Below are positions 22,311 to 34,324 of a stretch of 49,134 nt of DNA, one piece after another. The DNA is from Reticulitermes lucifugus (Eukaryota > Arthropoda > Insecta > Blattodea > Rhinotermitidae): positions 1 through 49,134 of the forward strand of contig JAKCWW010003305.1 in NCBI GenBank assembly GCA_026260175.1. Reading direction: 5' to 3'. How positions within the stretch are numbered: the stretch's first letter is position 1; every line of letters starts with the position of its first letter. Position numbers and translations under genes: made by a program. The notes under the pieces were generated by a model that was given only the letters and a program-made list of their open reading frames with translations, was not told where the DNA came from and searched no databases.

Positions 22311-22615
22311 CAGCGTTTCCAAAATATTTTGGTCACGGAACACTTTAACTCAGTGAGTACTTATAGAACACGTATGTTTTGTGGTTCCTCAAAAGAAGTC
22401 AGCGCAACGAGTACTGTTAGTAACCAAACGAATGTTTGTTATAAAATTCATATATAAACAGTATATTAAACTATGATCAAATATGCTAAATTCAAATTCA
22501 ATAAAAAATCTGTGACTTATTTTTGTTTCCCGATTTTTTTTCATGGAACACGTATTCATATCTCGCGGAACAGCAGTGTTCCGCGGAACAACATTTGGAA
22601 AACGCTGCGCTACAG
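22303..22615. mobile_element. hAT-like MITE with 8-bp target duplication
   Basis: The element spans 22311-22607 (297 bp). Its ends are CAGCGTTTCCAAAATATTTT and, in reverse, CAGCGTTTTCCAAATGTTG, the CAG...-type imperfect terminal inverted repeat usual for hAT elements. It is flanked by CTCTACAG (22303-22310) and CGCTACAG (22608-22615), an 8-bp duplication with one mismatch. It also contains the subterminal pair CACGGAACAC/GTGTTCCG. It has no transposase. Two frames of 70-90 aa crossing it are artefacts. Confidence 0.85.
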
Positions 22616-24001
22616 TGTACAGGTTATCCTACAAGAAGACTTACTTTTCTCGTTTAAGCTGTTTAATCAAAAAAGTGAAAAGTAGCCTAATCTATTTAGC
22701 TTTAACGGGTTTACGTTTCGACATATTTCTGTGCAGAGAAAAAAGTACTCAAAGGAATATCGGACTAGAAAATTGTAAAATTAATTTTGAATTTTTATCC
22801 ATGAAAACAAAATGACGGCTCTGGTCTATGGAAAAAAAGGGCGAAATAATTTTCAATATTTTCCTACAGATGACAGCACATTCTCTCTGTATATCGTGTC
22901 AACTATAGGTATTTAATTGGCTTTATAGGGCAGTAAGAAATTACAAAGAACCACCCTTAGCTTCATTCGACTCGACTCGTGAAATTTGACAGATTAAAAC
23001 CTACATAAGAAGGCCGCTAGAAATAAACGTGTCTGGTATTGCATCATTTAATGAGCTTCGCTCACCTCGACTTGACCGGTCTCGATTCGACTAGTGCACC
23101 CGCAGCCTCAGACTGAGATACCAAGTTTCATGCCTACACAAACAGTACAGGTACAGGTACAGGTACAGCCTTGTTTTACTTTAATATTTGCATTATGTAA
23201 TAGAAAACCAGAAGACAAAAGACTTTGAAAAGAACTCTATAATGCTTTCATCCAATTTTATGTCGTTTTAATACGCAGCATTTATAAGTTCAAAGAAAAT
23301 TCATTCCCGTGAAATATTATGTACCACTTTGTGTCATGAAGCAGGTTGCTTTCTGTCAGCAATGATTCTGAGTTAGTGTAAGGCCAACGAAAGTGCCGCA
23401 CAATGCAGCACAGCGTTCCGTCGTGACAAAAATATATTCTGTTCAACAAATCTTCTCCTGTATTTCCAAATCGCAGCCTCCCTTTTGCGTGCGAAGCAAG
23501 CGGCTCTGTCTTGACGAGACCCTAGAGGGATTAGTAAGGCGCAAGAAAGGAAAAGAAGTGGAAGAGACGAAATAAAATATCTGCTTTGTTGCACGCAACA
23601 CTTCGTTAGGTAAAGGAAGGGAGAGGCTGGCATCATTACGCGGCGTATTGGGGCCGTGTTACGTAATAAGGCCTCACAATCCATTCAGGGTCTGTTCACT
23701 GTGGGCGCCTTTCACACATACACAAGAATCCTGTTGGTTACAGGGACGTTGATTTAAGTCATTCTCTACTATTTTGTGCTGACTTTCCAATTTTGCGAAT
23801 GGTTTACGAAACTACGGTGTTTGTTGGCCAGGCTGCATAGCTGTTGCGTGCCACTCTAATAAAAAAAAAAGCTGACAGATTTTCACGAAACTTTCAGTCC
23901 CTAGTGGCGTCACAGGCGTCCGTAGCTGCTATCAGCGACATTAACGTTTTTGTTACGCGAACTTTCGATATGGGGTGTCGTAAAATTTAGGATATGGAAA
24001 A
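22608..24001. other. Unassigned intergenic DNA with a (GTACAG)n run
   Basis: (GTACAG)4 occurs at 23145-23168. ATTCGACTCGACTCG (about 22966) and CGATTCGACTAGTG (about 23084) are similar phrases 120 bp apart. The 103-aa minus frame at 23373-23684 has no recognised domain. Confidence 0.45.
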
Positions 24002-24297
24002 CTGTGGACCACGGGTCGCCAAACTGCACGGTACTAAGTGCACATTTGAAGTGGAAGATATTTTTCACAGGTTCATGTAGGTATATAATAATTTTTATTG
24101 CCTGAAAAATAAAAAATGAAATTCCATCTTACACTAACCTTTTTAAGTAATGAAATGATGACAAGTATCTTTACGTATGCTGTGAATAAAAGTCGTTAAT
24201 TTTTTTATTAGAAAACAGATTTATACGTCTTGTTTTAGCGCCGTGGGTGCGTAGCAAAAGGCAGACGGGTGCGAGTTTGGCGACCCCTGCTGTAGAC
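24002..24297. mobile_element. hAT-like MITE with 8-bp target duplication
   Basis: The element spans 24010-24289 (280 bp). The left end is CACGGGTCGCCAAACTGCAC; the right end in reverse is CAGGGGTCGCCAAACTCGCA. The CAGGGGTCGCCAAACT terminus is a well-known hAT type in arthropods. It is flanked by CTGTGGAC (24002-24009) and CTGTAGAC (24290-24297), an 8-bp duplication with one mismatch. No transposase is encoded. Confidence 0.9.
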
Positions 24298-24311
24298 TGA
24301 TGATTAGTTCG

Positions 24312-25015
24312 ATTATATGCATCCCGCTGTGTATACTAGTTCCATACTATGTATTCCGCTGTACACACTAGTTCCATTATATGCATCCCGCTGTGTATAC
24401 TGGTTCCGTAATATGTATTCCGCTGTACACACTAGTTCCATTATATGCATCCCGCTGTGTATACTAGTTCTATAATATGTATTCCGCTGTAGAAACTAGT
24501 TCCATTATATGCATCCCGCTGTGTATACTAGTTCCATTATATGCATTCCGCTGTACACACTAGTTCCATTATATGCATCCCGCTGTGTATACTAGTTCCA
24601 TTATATGCATATCGTTGTGTATACTAGTTCCATTATATGCATTCCGCTGTATGCACTAGTTCCATTATATGTATCCCGCTGTGTGTACTAGTTCCATTAT
24701 ATGCATGCCGTTGTGTGTACTAGTTCCATTATATGCATGCCGCTGTGTATACTAGTTCCATAATATGCTTGCCTGTGTATTTACTATTTCCATTATATGC
24801 ATGCCTCTGTGTATACTAGTTCCATAATATGCTTGCCTGTGTATATACTATTTCCATTATATGCATGCCTCTGTGTATACTAGTTCCATAATATGCTTGC
24901 CTGTGTATATACTATTTCCATTATATGCATGCCTCTGTGTATACTAGTTCCATAATATGCTTGCCTGTGTATATACTATTTCCATTAGATGCATGCCTCT
25001 GTGTATACTAGTTCC
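24312..25015 (+). repeat. Minisatellite: 22 x 32 bp, no length variation
   Basis: Every unit is 32 bp, of the form ATTATATGCATCCCGCTGTG followed by TATACTAGTTCC. There are 22 units in exact register across 704 bp. Early units alternate a GCATCCCGCTGTGTATAC type with a GTATTCCGCTGTACACAC type. The last eight alternate a GCTTGCCTGTGTATATAC type with a GCATGCCTCTGTGTATAC type. Both blocks therefore behave as 64-bp dimers. The array begins 15 bp after the MITE's target duplication. Confidence 0.97.
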
Positions 25016-25751
25016 ATTAAATATTCCTTTAGTTAGCGCATAAATATTCAAAAGATGAAACAGTCCTGTTTTCATGATTTTTTACTTTTATTCATTTGGT
25101 TCCTCTTATTTATTTATTTACTTATTTTCTTGTTTTGTTGAAACAGTATCAATTAATAATTTCACCAAGTGAATTTTATTAGTAATAAAAACGAAAATTC
25201 GGAGGGAACATGTATTCAGAATGAAAAATAATCGGCAGGAGCGACAAATGTTCGATTCCATTCCAGTTTTATTGAAAAGTCCAGACTGCCTGTACGTAAG
25301 TCGTCAATTACGCAACTGAAATTTGATTCCGTTAAGTATATAATAATAATGTATAGTATATATTACTGTCTATTGTCTCAATTTTCCGCAGGTGTTGTGA
25401 TTTTTTCTATGCTAACCTGCTGAGATCAACACAGGTGAATTCCTAGCATACTTACTTAGTATTGCTTACACCGTGCATGTTTAACAAACAATAGTAAAAG
25501 GTGCATGTGTTGGTGAATTTGTGACATTGTCCTAGCATACTATTCATTGTCTGCGGCACTTTATCCTGGAGTAATGTGGTCTGGATATGAAACTAGCTAT
25601 TCATATCAATGTAATGTCGAGATTTGGAATGTGTGGAGCTTTATATTTACTGGTGCTTAAGCTACTGATCTTGTCCAGTTCTGGGCTTTGTAATTTGTTA
25701 TGCTGAAACTTCGGGTAAAGTTATCATAGTGTCAATTTAATTGTTACAGTT
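25016..25751. other. Unassigned intergenic DNA
   Basis: AT-rich with no repeat relation or ORF noted. Confidence 0.45.
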
Positions 25752-25971
25752 TATGAAACCAGTAACAACTTCGACTCAGTAAACACTACGTACTTTATTG
25801 GTAATAAAATTCATTTTGTTTACAACAAATAGCTACATGTTTCGGCTTTCATAGTAATTTAGCCTAATGATGGCTTTCGTACAAAAGCCGACAAATGTAG
25901 CTATATTAAACAAGAGGAATTCGCTTAAAAATAAAGTTGTGTTGAGTCACGAAGGTATTACTGATTTCATA
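25752..25971 (+). mobile_element. Foldback element with central hammerhead-like motif
   Basis: Outer arms: TATGAAACCAGTAACAACTT at 25752 against reverse TATGAAATCAGTAATACCTT from 25971, continuing with CGACTCA/GTGACTCA. Inner arms: AGCTACATGTTTCGGCTTT (about 25830) against AAAGCCGACAAATGTAGCT (about 25885-25903). The plus strand has CTAATGA (25864-25870), hairpin GGCTTT...AAAGCC and GACAAATGTAG. The core has two changes from the hammerhead consensus. Confidence 0.7.
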
Positions 25972-26244
25972 CCAGAAAAAACAAGGGGCTGCGACACACT
26001 GAGATTGTTACTGGTTAGTTGGAATACACACAAGTGTTTATGAGTGCATAATTTTAAGGTCTTGACCGACAAATGCTTATACTGACCCTAATTTGAAAGG
26101 CTGCTTGTGGGTCACTATCCTGTACATTCTTATCAAACAGCCTAATGAACCACAACACCCTCCCCTCGAATTTACCGAATGCCAAGGGAATGCTTCTGAC
26201 TCACACAGCGCTACATCATTTTTATATCATCTTGAGACCCTATA

Positions 26245-26470
26245 ACCTGCCATGAGGGTCCAGAGGGGAGTAGAAGTATACCCTTACTCTTTCTTTAACC
26301 TCGGCGCTAGATGGAGGTTGCGGCTAATGCCACGCCTCTGCCGAATGACTCAGTACCCATTGTATAGGAGGCTGGTTGGGCCCCAGGGCCGGTTTGGACA
26401 GGTGCGGAAAATCTCGCCTTTACCGGAATTAGATCCACGGGCCGTTTACGTATTGAGACAGGCTGATCAT
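26245..26470 (-). mobile_element. tRNA-derived SINE, family A, copy 6
   Basis: The plus strand shows reversed family landmarks: AGAGGGGAGTAGAAGTATAC, TTAACCTCGGCGCTAGATGG, CCCATTGTATAGGAGGCTGG and GGAAAATCTCGCCTTTACCG. Near the 5' head, GGAATTAGATCC replaces the B box. Frames of 78-88 aa here are SINE-derived. Confidence 0.75.
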
Positions 26471-26559
26471 TTTTTCTTTTTGTTGCAAGGTGCTTTTCTT
26501 CATGCTTCTGAAGGGTGAGATGGACAAGTGATATAGAAGGCATGAATGATATAATAAAT

Positions 26560-26810
26560 GCAGAAAGAGTTTATTTGGGAAGACTAGTAAAAGAATGCTT
26601 TCGATGCATTGGCGTATGGAGGGAGGTATGTCAGTATGAATCTGACAATTGGTTTGCTGTAGGGGGAATGGATTCGAACGATTCAGGGTAGGGAACAGTG
26701 ATGGGCTGTTGTGAATACGGTAATGAAAATTTTGGTTTCATAAAAGGAAATGAATTTCTTGACTAAATGAGGGACTGGAAGCTTCTCAAAGAGATAAATA
26801 TTTGTGTAAT
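26560..26810 (+). mobile_element. LINE 3' tail relic (RPLGRPRR family)
   Basis: At about 26696-26800 the plus strand gives VNTVMK, then 'ttggtttcat' and a stop, 'gaatttcttgactaa', and 'gaagcttctcaaag'. This is the landmark order of the tail at 17575-17690. Upstream sequence is too decayed to read as protein. Confidence 0.5.
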
Positions 26811-28365
26811 GAAGTTCAGGTTGCTTGAAGTTAAGTGGTTGCAGTGCAACTACGATTATACAAGCTTGCGATGTGTTTCGTGCGTCAAGCTGTATGCTAG
26901 CCTGTAACTGGAGACAAGGCGTAACAAGTTTGCTTTACACATACAGTTGTCTGGGGGTGACATTTTGCATAAATTTGAATATGGGCTCCCTGTCGTATCT
27001 ATAGAAATTGGAGGAGAATTTTCACGCAAGGAAGGTCCTTTTCAACTAGGTCATCAGTTTTTCTTTTTGCTTTGTAGTTTCGGAAGGCGGTGGGGAAGAA
27101 AGAACGCGGTCTTTATCGCGTTTCCCTTGTGTAAGTTTGAACGAAGACAAAGAAGAAGTGTTTGATTAATGCGCACTTCCTTTTGTGTGGGGGTTCCAGG
27201 GGACGGATTAAGTCATCGGCTCTGTCTGTCTTCACAAGCTCCCGGACCCATTTTTCACGCTGCTTGCTTCCACGCGGCTCTCTGCCCCACTTCATTACAC
27301 TTCACATGAGGTGTCATGATGCTGGAGAGTGACTTACACTGCGAGAATATATTCTGCCTGCTTTTCCCTAAAATAAGTGCGTTAGTGCAATATTGCTTCC
27401 CACTTGTTACTCCATAAGTCGACAGATAACCTGATTGTGAATTTAGATATATAGTCGGCAGTAGCCCTAAACCAAGACATTTTCAGACACGTTATTTGAG
27501 CTTGCCTTTCTTCAACTATCTGATAAATGAATTTCATCTATATTATGTACAAAACTCATTTTCATATCCCACAGTGAACACTGTTCACCTGCATTATAAA
27601 GACTGTCGCTTAATTTCTTCTTAAGGGAATAACAATAATAAGGGAATAATAACACGTAAATACACTTTTATTTTAGAGTATGTGATATGTGTAGCTAATA
27701 ATGAGCTTTAAACATTTAAACATTAAGTATCTAGCTAACTCTTGATACAAAATAAAAAGTAATATGAGGGTGGACGTGCAGAAACCTGCACTGGCTATTT
27801 TGTGGTGTGATCGCTTTGTGTAAGGGTACTAAAATCGTGCGTTGCGTTTTCGCTGTTCCCGCTGTGATGTACTCATTGCATGTAATTACCACCTTATCGC
27901 AGTTTGGAAAACTTCTGTTACCGACTTTGATCTCACGAAAAATTCTCTTGATTAATTGAAGCTGTTTATCTTAAATTTGGAGTGAATTGTGTCAAACTCT
28001 GGTGAAGTTGGATTGAAGTGAAGCTTGAATGTTTCCGTTGTTATAATTTTGTCACCGTCAACATAATTCTAAACAGAAGTGGAGTTCAGTAAAAGGGTTG
28101 TGTGTCTAGTAAGGTTATTTCTTGCACAGAATTAGCAACGTGTCGAGGATATTTTTAGTTGAAATGTAGCTCAGTACAAAATGCCAGGAAACATCTGACG
28201 CCATGCTGTTCCTTGAAGCAACTTTCATCGTAACGAAGCTCATTAACCTTATAAACTTCTTCCGTCGGCTAATGTATTAAAGTTACTATAAGTATTAAAA
28301 CACTAGAGTTCTTCACTGGACTAGTGTAGCGAAAAATAATTTTTACAGTGACCCGTAAGAAGCAA
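26811..28365. other. Unassigned intergenic DNA
   Basis: Frames of 72 aa (26947, plus) and 60 aa (27113, minus) overlap on opposite strands and show no coding features. Confidence 0.45.
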
Positions 28366-28406
28366 GCCTGAAGACTGGGACCAATCCTTCCCCCGAAACG
28401 TAGTGT
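28366..28406 (+). other. Hammerhead-like motif, isolated
   Basis: CTGAAGA at 28368-28374, a hairpin GGGA...TCCCC, then GAAACGTAG from 28395. The spacing matches the motif inside the foldback elements. A second, weaker occurrence is on the minus strand at about 28585-28620 (GAAACATGTGAGCC preceded by a changed core). No clear arms were seen around either. Confidence 0.4.
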
Positions 28407-28623
28407 TGTATTAATTGTATTAATTTTAATACATTAAATGGTGGAAAATGTTCATAAATTGAATGCCTTTAGTTGTCATATACCAGTACTTGAATCTTAT
28501 AGAAGAGCCTTTGTCGTGTTTATTATGTTTAGAAAAAAATACGTAGCTTGTTATGCCGTACGAACGAATATTACATTTTAGGCTCACATGTTTCGGTCGA
28601 TTCAAAACCTATTTCTCCTCACT

Positions 28624-30735
28624 TTATAAAGTTATGATAACATTTATGTATTGAGTATCAGGTACATACTTCCAAGGGATGTGTCTGCCTTCACTGGGTT
28701 TCTGTGATACACAGTCCTTAGTTATCTTTAGAGATCGATTTTTGTTACATTAGGTCACATATTTGCTAACTATAATCAATAATCTATTCGTCCCTTTGAC
28801 AGCAATTTTTCGTCCTTTCCTTAAAAGCTTTGTGCCACTTTATTCGTTCATAAAGTTATGTCTGCCAACTTTTCCGCCTTATTCTGTGAAAATATTTTCC
28901 TAAAATTTATGTCGAGTTAAATTGAATATTGTTTCAGAATCTGAGTGAGTAATATTTAATTTTAAGCACAATTTGACATAGTCATTAAAAAGTTTTTACA
29001 AATATGTTGGATATTCCTGCAGTAGGTTTTGTATAGGCTAATGTTATAATCTACTTTAATCGGCCTCTTCGTAACCTGGAGAAACCTAGTCTTTGAGTTG
29101 GTAACAGAGTGTTCAACCTCCAGAAATGAGGTTAGTGGCGAATATGCTGAATGTTCAGTCACAAACAAATAACAAATTGGGTCCCTTCAGATTGGATTTG
29201 GGATCAGAGGTAAGAAACATGTACGAGAAACAGGATTGCATGACATACAACGAAGAAACGTAGTAAATAAACGATTTGCCAGTGTTCAAGCAATGAATCA
29301 TATGCCAGCAATCACAGCTGAACTGACATGAACATGTAGATCAGATTCATGGAGCTGAAAATATGTGAAACATGTTGTAAGGAAGTTGCTGCGTTCTGGA
29401 AATGGAGACAAAGATACAAGCCCACTATTGTAAACGATAATGAAATTCGATCTCTTTGATTTTTTGGATTTGAGTTGGTCTTAACTCTTTAAAGATATGG
29501 TCTCAGCTGACGTATAAATTTAGGTTTTGTTACTGGAATGTTTTTGTTGATGTATAACGTAACGTATTTAATTTCATCTACCAACTTTGCGCTTTCGGAG
29601 AAGGGGTATGCCGTATTTACGAGTACTTAAGTATGTAAATGACTGACTAACTGAGCGTCTGAATGACTGATTGATTGGCTGAATGACTGACAGAACCATT
29701 AGAATCGTTCTTTAAAAGCTAATATTCTGTCAGCTAGCGAAGGAAATCCCGATGGACCAAAGTAATCCAATCCATATTTTGTACACCCAGTTTCTTTTTG
29801 TCCCTTTTGCTACACTCATACAAGGTGTGTAAGATACAAAAGAGTGTTTTGTATACACGTATTTTCGTAAACCACTGTTGACAAGCTTTAAACATAGAAA
29901 CTGCCGATGCTTCGTTGTTACAAAAATGGTATATGAATTGTGTTTTGCGTATCGATGGTCCGAAGTTTTACGGACTTGAAGTGTATCGTGATCGCAGTGT
30001 TCGAAGAAAATTGTGGAGTATCCACTGCAACATAAGTGAATTACTTTATTCTCAGTCGAATTCAGCACCAGTGGAACCTGTCGCAAAGACGTGGAAGGAA
30101 ACAGCTTTTCCCTTTGTATGTGGAGGGTTTGATAAATAATTGCAGATGCTGGCGGGGGTAGAGAAGATACTGGCAGGATTGGGGGGGGGGTTCTTTTGAA
30201 TTGGTCCGTGTCAGCAGATCTCCACAGCGATTGAGGAGTGGAGAGCCCTAACCCTCAACTGCAAGCCCATAGCTTAGGGCTGCTCGTTTTAGAGGCCATT
30301 CATTCAGTGAAGCCTCCTGCCTGCTTGTTGCGTCCAGTCAGCAAGTTGCAGATAAATCGATTGAGGTTTTTGGACTCCAGCTGGATACAAAGTCCTGGTT
30401 TCAAAACCCCTAATTTTGAGGTTTCGGCGAATTATTTTACCTTATAAATTTATTAATAAGTAACAACAATCACGATTATCGTTATTATCATTATGTGTAT
30501 ATTCAGTACCTCACATTGTACAGCGTCCATTGTAGGATTAAGGACTGATGGACTGAAAAGGATTGCAAGGAAATGTTTGTGGCCTAATCGACGTTTTGTC
30601 CCAGAAATTGCTTTGGGGAACTGAATAAACCCACGAAGGCCCTCAGTCAGAAGAGCTGTTGCCTCGGTCAAGATTAAGTAACGAGACTTCCTCAGATAGA
30701 GGTGTAGAAAATTATTGCCTCACCAACCTGCTTGG
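28624..30735. other. Unassigned intergenic DNA
   Basis: A degenerate (TGAC/TGAT)n tract lies at about 29640-29692. The 118-aa minus frame at 29730-30086 has three Trp near its C-terminus (NWVYKIWIGLLW) but no domain that I recognise. It may be repeat-derived. Other 69-74 aa frames are unsupported. Confidence 0.4.
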
Positions 30736-30787
<52 letters not shown>

Positions 30788-30823
30788 CTACTGTTATTAC
30801 TGCTGATGCTACTACTACTGCTG

Positions 30824-30854
<31 letters not shown>
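30736..30854 (+). repeat. Compound (ATT)n-(CTA)n microsatellite
   Basis: About 16 ATT units switch through ATTACCACTACTGTTATTACTG to a long (CTA/CTG)n run. The poly-leucine frame across it is not a gene. Confidence 0.95.
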
Positions 30855-30988
30855 AAGAATTAAACAAGAATTGCTTTATCCTTAGTGAGATTGGTATATT
30901 CAGGTAAAATCTATTTTGTCTGATAGTGTATGAACATAAACTTTATATTATTCATACCGTGCCTTGTCGTTCGAGCACAAAAAAACTT

Positions 30989-31108
30989 TAGCCAACAAAT
31001 GCACTTTTATTATGATGATCCCAACAGGGGGTCGAAACATGTTGACTAGTTCACTGTGACTGTATTGTATAACGTAACAAGGTATAATAAGAGTGCATTT
31101 GTTGGTAA
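30989..31108 (+). mobile_element. Short foldback element, CCAAC..TGCA arms, hammerhead-like motif
   Basis: The arms read GCCAACAAATGCACTTTTAT (30991) and, in reverse from about 31106, ACCAACAAATGCACTCTTAT. The centre has ATGATGATCCC(AACA)GGGGGTC then GAAACATGTTG (GAAA 31034-31037). The arm sequence matches the element at 12709-13082 almost exactly over CCAACAAATGCA. Confidence 0.7.
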
Positions 31109-31530
31109 CAGTGGTGTGTGCTTGTATGAACATAATTATGCCAATTATGTGTTACAGAATTTATCTCTTTATAATTATTATTAATATTATTATTCGTGTT
31201 ATTTATTTTACTGTTACATTTCATAATACAGAGTATATTTTTCCATGAATTCTAGTCAAATCATATCGCTAGGCTATATTAATACCTTGTAAAAAGTGTT
31301 TATACTCGTATCAATATTATTATAGATATAAGCCTATATCATTAATTACATTTCATGTTCTGCTTTTACTTAATATCCTTACCATATTATTAAAACATAC
31401 CCATTCATCATCTTTTCTAAATTTTATTGGCGTGTCTTATCTTGATTTATTGTTGCCGTACCCTTGTACTATGCAGTTTTGTCATTGGCCACTAGGCTGT
31501 TGAATCTGCGCGTAACTCCATGCAGTTAGT

Positions 31531-31553
31531 CTATATATATATATATATATATG
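31531..31553 (+). repeat. (TA)n microsatellite
   Basis: About ten TA units follow a short dispersed motif (31480-31516) shared with 7684-7717 and 8321-8357. Confidence 0.9.
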
Positions 31554-31662
31554 TCTCAACCGTGATTTCCCTATTCGAATGATTTACCACTCCTTATACG
31601 ATGGAATCATTAACAATGATTCTTACCCAACTAAGTACCCTTTCTAGGTATTTGTTAAATCA

Positions 31663-32175
31663 TCATTCCGTAGTCCGTCTTGAGACAGGCCCTTAACCTC
31701 TTCCAAAGCGAGTTCTGCACACAGTGCGATTTAATGCTTTCTCTTTAAACTTCCTGTATCCTCTCGTTTCCTTAAGGTCATGCATTACCTTCTTACGTCT
31801 CTTCATTTTCTCCCGTCACTTTTATCCTTCCCTCTTTCCTTCAATAACGTGTTTTAGAAGGCAGTTTCTATGCCAGATGTGACCAATCCAGTTAGCCTTT
31901 CTTCTTTTTGTTGTATGTAGGATATAACCTTCCTCCTTGACTGTGTATAATACTTAATTTCTCACACGATCGGTCCAACTGATCTTCTCCATTCTTCTCC
32001 AGCACCACATTTCAAAACTTTCTAGATATTTCTGATCTACATTCCAAAGCATACAAAGCAATGATCCAAATGTAGCACTTTACTAGTTACTTCCTTAAAT
32101 TTAAGTCCAATTTGCTGATGAAAAGATTCTTTTTCTTTTTGAATGCTGCTTTTGCCATGGCAATTCTGGGTTTAA
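31663..32175 (-). mobile_element. LINE ORF2 C-terminal relic (TRFGRGY family)
   Basis: On the minus strand, in several frames, it reads RIAMAKAAFKKKKNLFISKL, LVKCYIWIIALYALE, 'NVVLEKNGED', a KKKKG-LDWSH segment, then KVMHDLKETRGYRKFKEKAL and RTRFGRG-stop-GPVSRRTTE. This is the C-terminal third of a LINE ORF2 after the RT catalytic core. Several frameshifts and in-frame stops make it a pseudogene. It shares its end with 6944-7051. Confidence 0.8.
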
Positions 32176-34324
32176 TGTGTATTAATGCGTATAAAAATTA
32201 TGTTTTTTAGCTCACTTGTATGATACCAGTGTCTGATATAGTGCTCCTGTAGATGTAATTTATACTCGCTGAATTTTCTCGTTTTTAACTCCAATATTTT
32301 TAATTTGTATGTCACGCGTGGGGAGTATTTGAGTCTTATCTTCATCTCTGCTGTTGTGTCGTGAATAAAAACTTGGGCTTGTAGTAGCCGAAGTTTGGAC
32401 ATGGCCGTAGTACAGCTGGTGGAGCTGTAATTGTCAGGGGTGATGCATGATTCGCTCGGGACCGACCATTTCATGTATCATAATTACACGTCACAGCCAG
32501 CTCTGCAGGGTTAATCTGATACACACAATAAGTGCTCTTACACTGTAACACAAAACACTGGCTAAAATATCTCCAGAATATCGTAGGGGAAGATAATAAT
32601 AATAATAATAATAATAATAATAGTGAAAATAATGCAATACTTATTTACATGCTATCTTACAGCACGAAGCCCGGCTACACAGCCAGCACAAATATACAGA
32701 CACAATGTAAACACAGGAAAGGAACAGAACACAAAAAGCCGAAACCAACACATGCAACAAATTTAGGTAAATAAGTGCTGAATCAACAGCCCCATGCAAT
32801 TAATTGAATTACATTTCATTCTTTTTAGTTTGATAATGTAATTATTTAATGAAAATAAAATAATAATAATAGTAGTAATTTTTAAATTATTTTAAGATTA
32901 CCAAATAGTGTGTTACACTAACCACCGCCAGGGAGAAATGAATCCGTGAGACCCTTTATAAGTGGAAAACATGGCATAAAAAGAAATTTGCGCACAAGCT
33001 TTTCGTAGTGTGATTTCTTGTGTAAAAAATCCGAAGTGGTGTACAGTATATATCTGAGGTATTTAGTTTTTGATATAGACGCCACTCTCAAGTAGGGCAA
33101 CATACTTCTCAGGGGATAAAGCGTGTTGTGACGTGCATTCAAGAAACTGATTGCACAGCACCGGATACACATGCGACGATTACTGTTATATGCTCTTAAG
33201 TATCGGAACGTTTAAAATAGTCCAGCTGGTATTGGTGCACGGGACTACGAGCTACATTTTCCGTGCCGACTTTTGTAGCAGGGTCTTCATGAGAGAGAAA
33301 GTGTAAAACATACTGCACTTGTAAATGCAGGTCGCCTACGGACTCTAGGGGCACCAGCTAATGAAGATACATAATTGCAGCTGTGGAACGAGAGCCGTCG
33401 AGAAGCTCACGCGAAATCGCGCAAAATTGAATCTACCTCAGCCGATGCTCCTCGAAGTAGGTTACTTCGTAAAGAATGAGTTGTATTTATACCGCGAAAC
33501 GCACATCCATTCCCAAACAATCTTCCCCTACGGATGTAGTTTTGCGAAATACAAAGATATGAAGACGCTGAGGATGAGGTCTTCGTACACGAATATCAGC
33601 GGACAGGCAAAGCGTATTTTTTGCGCATGAGGCTGTTTTCGACATCAACAGCAGTCACATCTTGGCACGGAATAATTCTTATGCAGCCCGAAAACTTTTG
33701 GCATCATCCGCTTTAGTTTCAACTTTTTGGCTTGTATCATCGGGGACATGATCATGGGCCCCTCTCTGCTACCTGACAAGCCAAGTGCTCAAAGATACAG
33801 CACGTTTCTAGAAATTATTCTACAGGGGGAGCTTGAAGGTGTGTCACTAGCTGCGAGACAGAGACGGCAATTTTAGCACGACGGAGTTTCAGGACACATG
33901 GTGAACATTTCTGGCAGTGGTCGAACGCGATATCTCCCATCGTAAATACGAGGCGCCTGTGGTTTGATCGTCTAATATTTTGCGCCTTTGATGGTGATGT
34001 GTATCGTCAAAATTAAATACGTCAGGACGTATATTGTATCATATTTTCGACGTACTTTTTAATCTGCCGTCACAGTGTGGTGTGCTTTTGCGTGATTTTA
34101 TTTTTCACTCTATATTGCGTCTATTATGGATGATCCAGGTTTGGAGGATGGAGGTTGCGAAAAGCGATTACTGCGAAAATTGAAAAACGAAAATCTCTAA
34201 AGGAGTAAAGTCAAGTAAACGAGAAGTATTCCACGCCAAACTCCGCGAAAAAAAAATTCCTTGAGAAACTGATAGTTACATATCTATTCTAGAATTTTCT
34301 TATGGAATCCAGAATATACTTTTT
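32176..34324. other. Unassigned intergenic DNA with an (AAT)n microsatellite
   Basis: (AAT)n of about ten units is at 32593-32622. Frames of 80-100 aa at 32172-32474 (minus), 32532-32774, 32918-33172 (minus) and 33361-33630 have no recognised domains. The region 33230-33960 is more GC-balanced and may hold an old element that I cannot name. Confidence 0.45.

Noticed and set aside
24312..25015. CRISPR-like array
   Set aside because: Direct head-to-tail units without spacers in a eukaryotic context; it is a minisatellite.
29730..30086. 118-aa minus-strand frame
   Set aside because: No recognisable domain, no poly(A) or splice context, and repeat origin seems possible; insufficient to call a gene.
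30659..30907. 82-aa poly-leucine frame
   Set aside because: Product of an (ATT)n-(CTA)n microsatellite.
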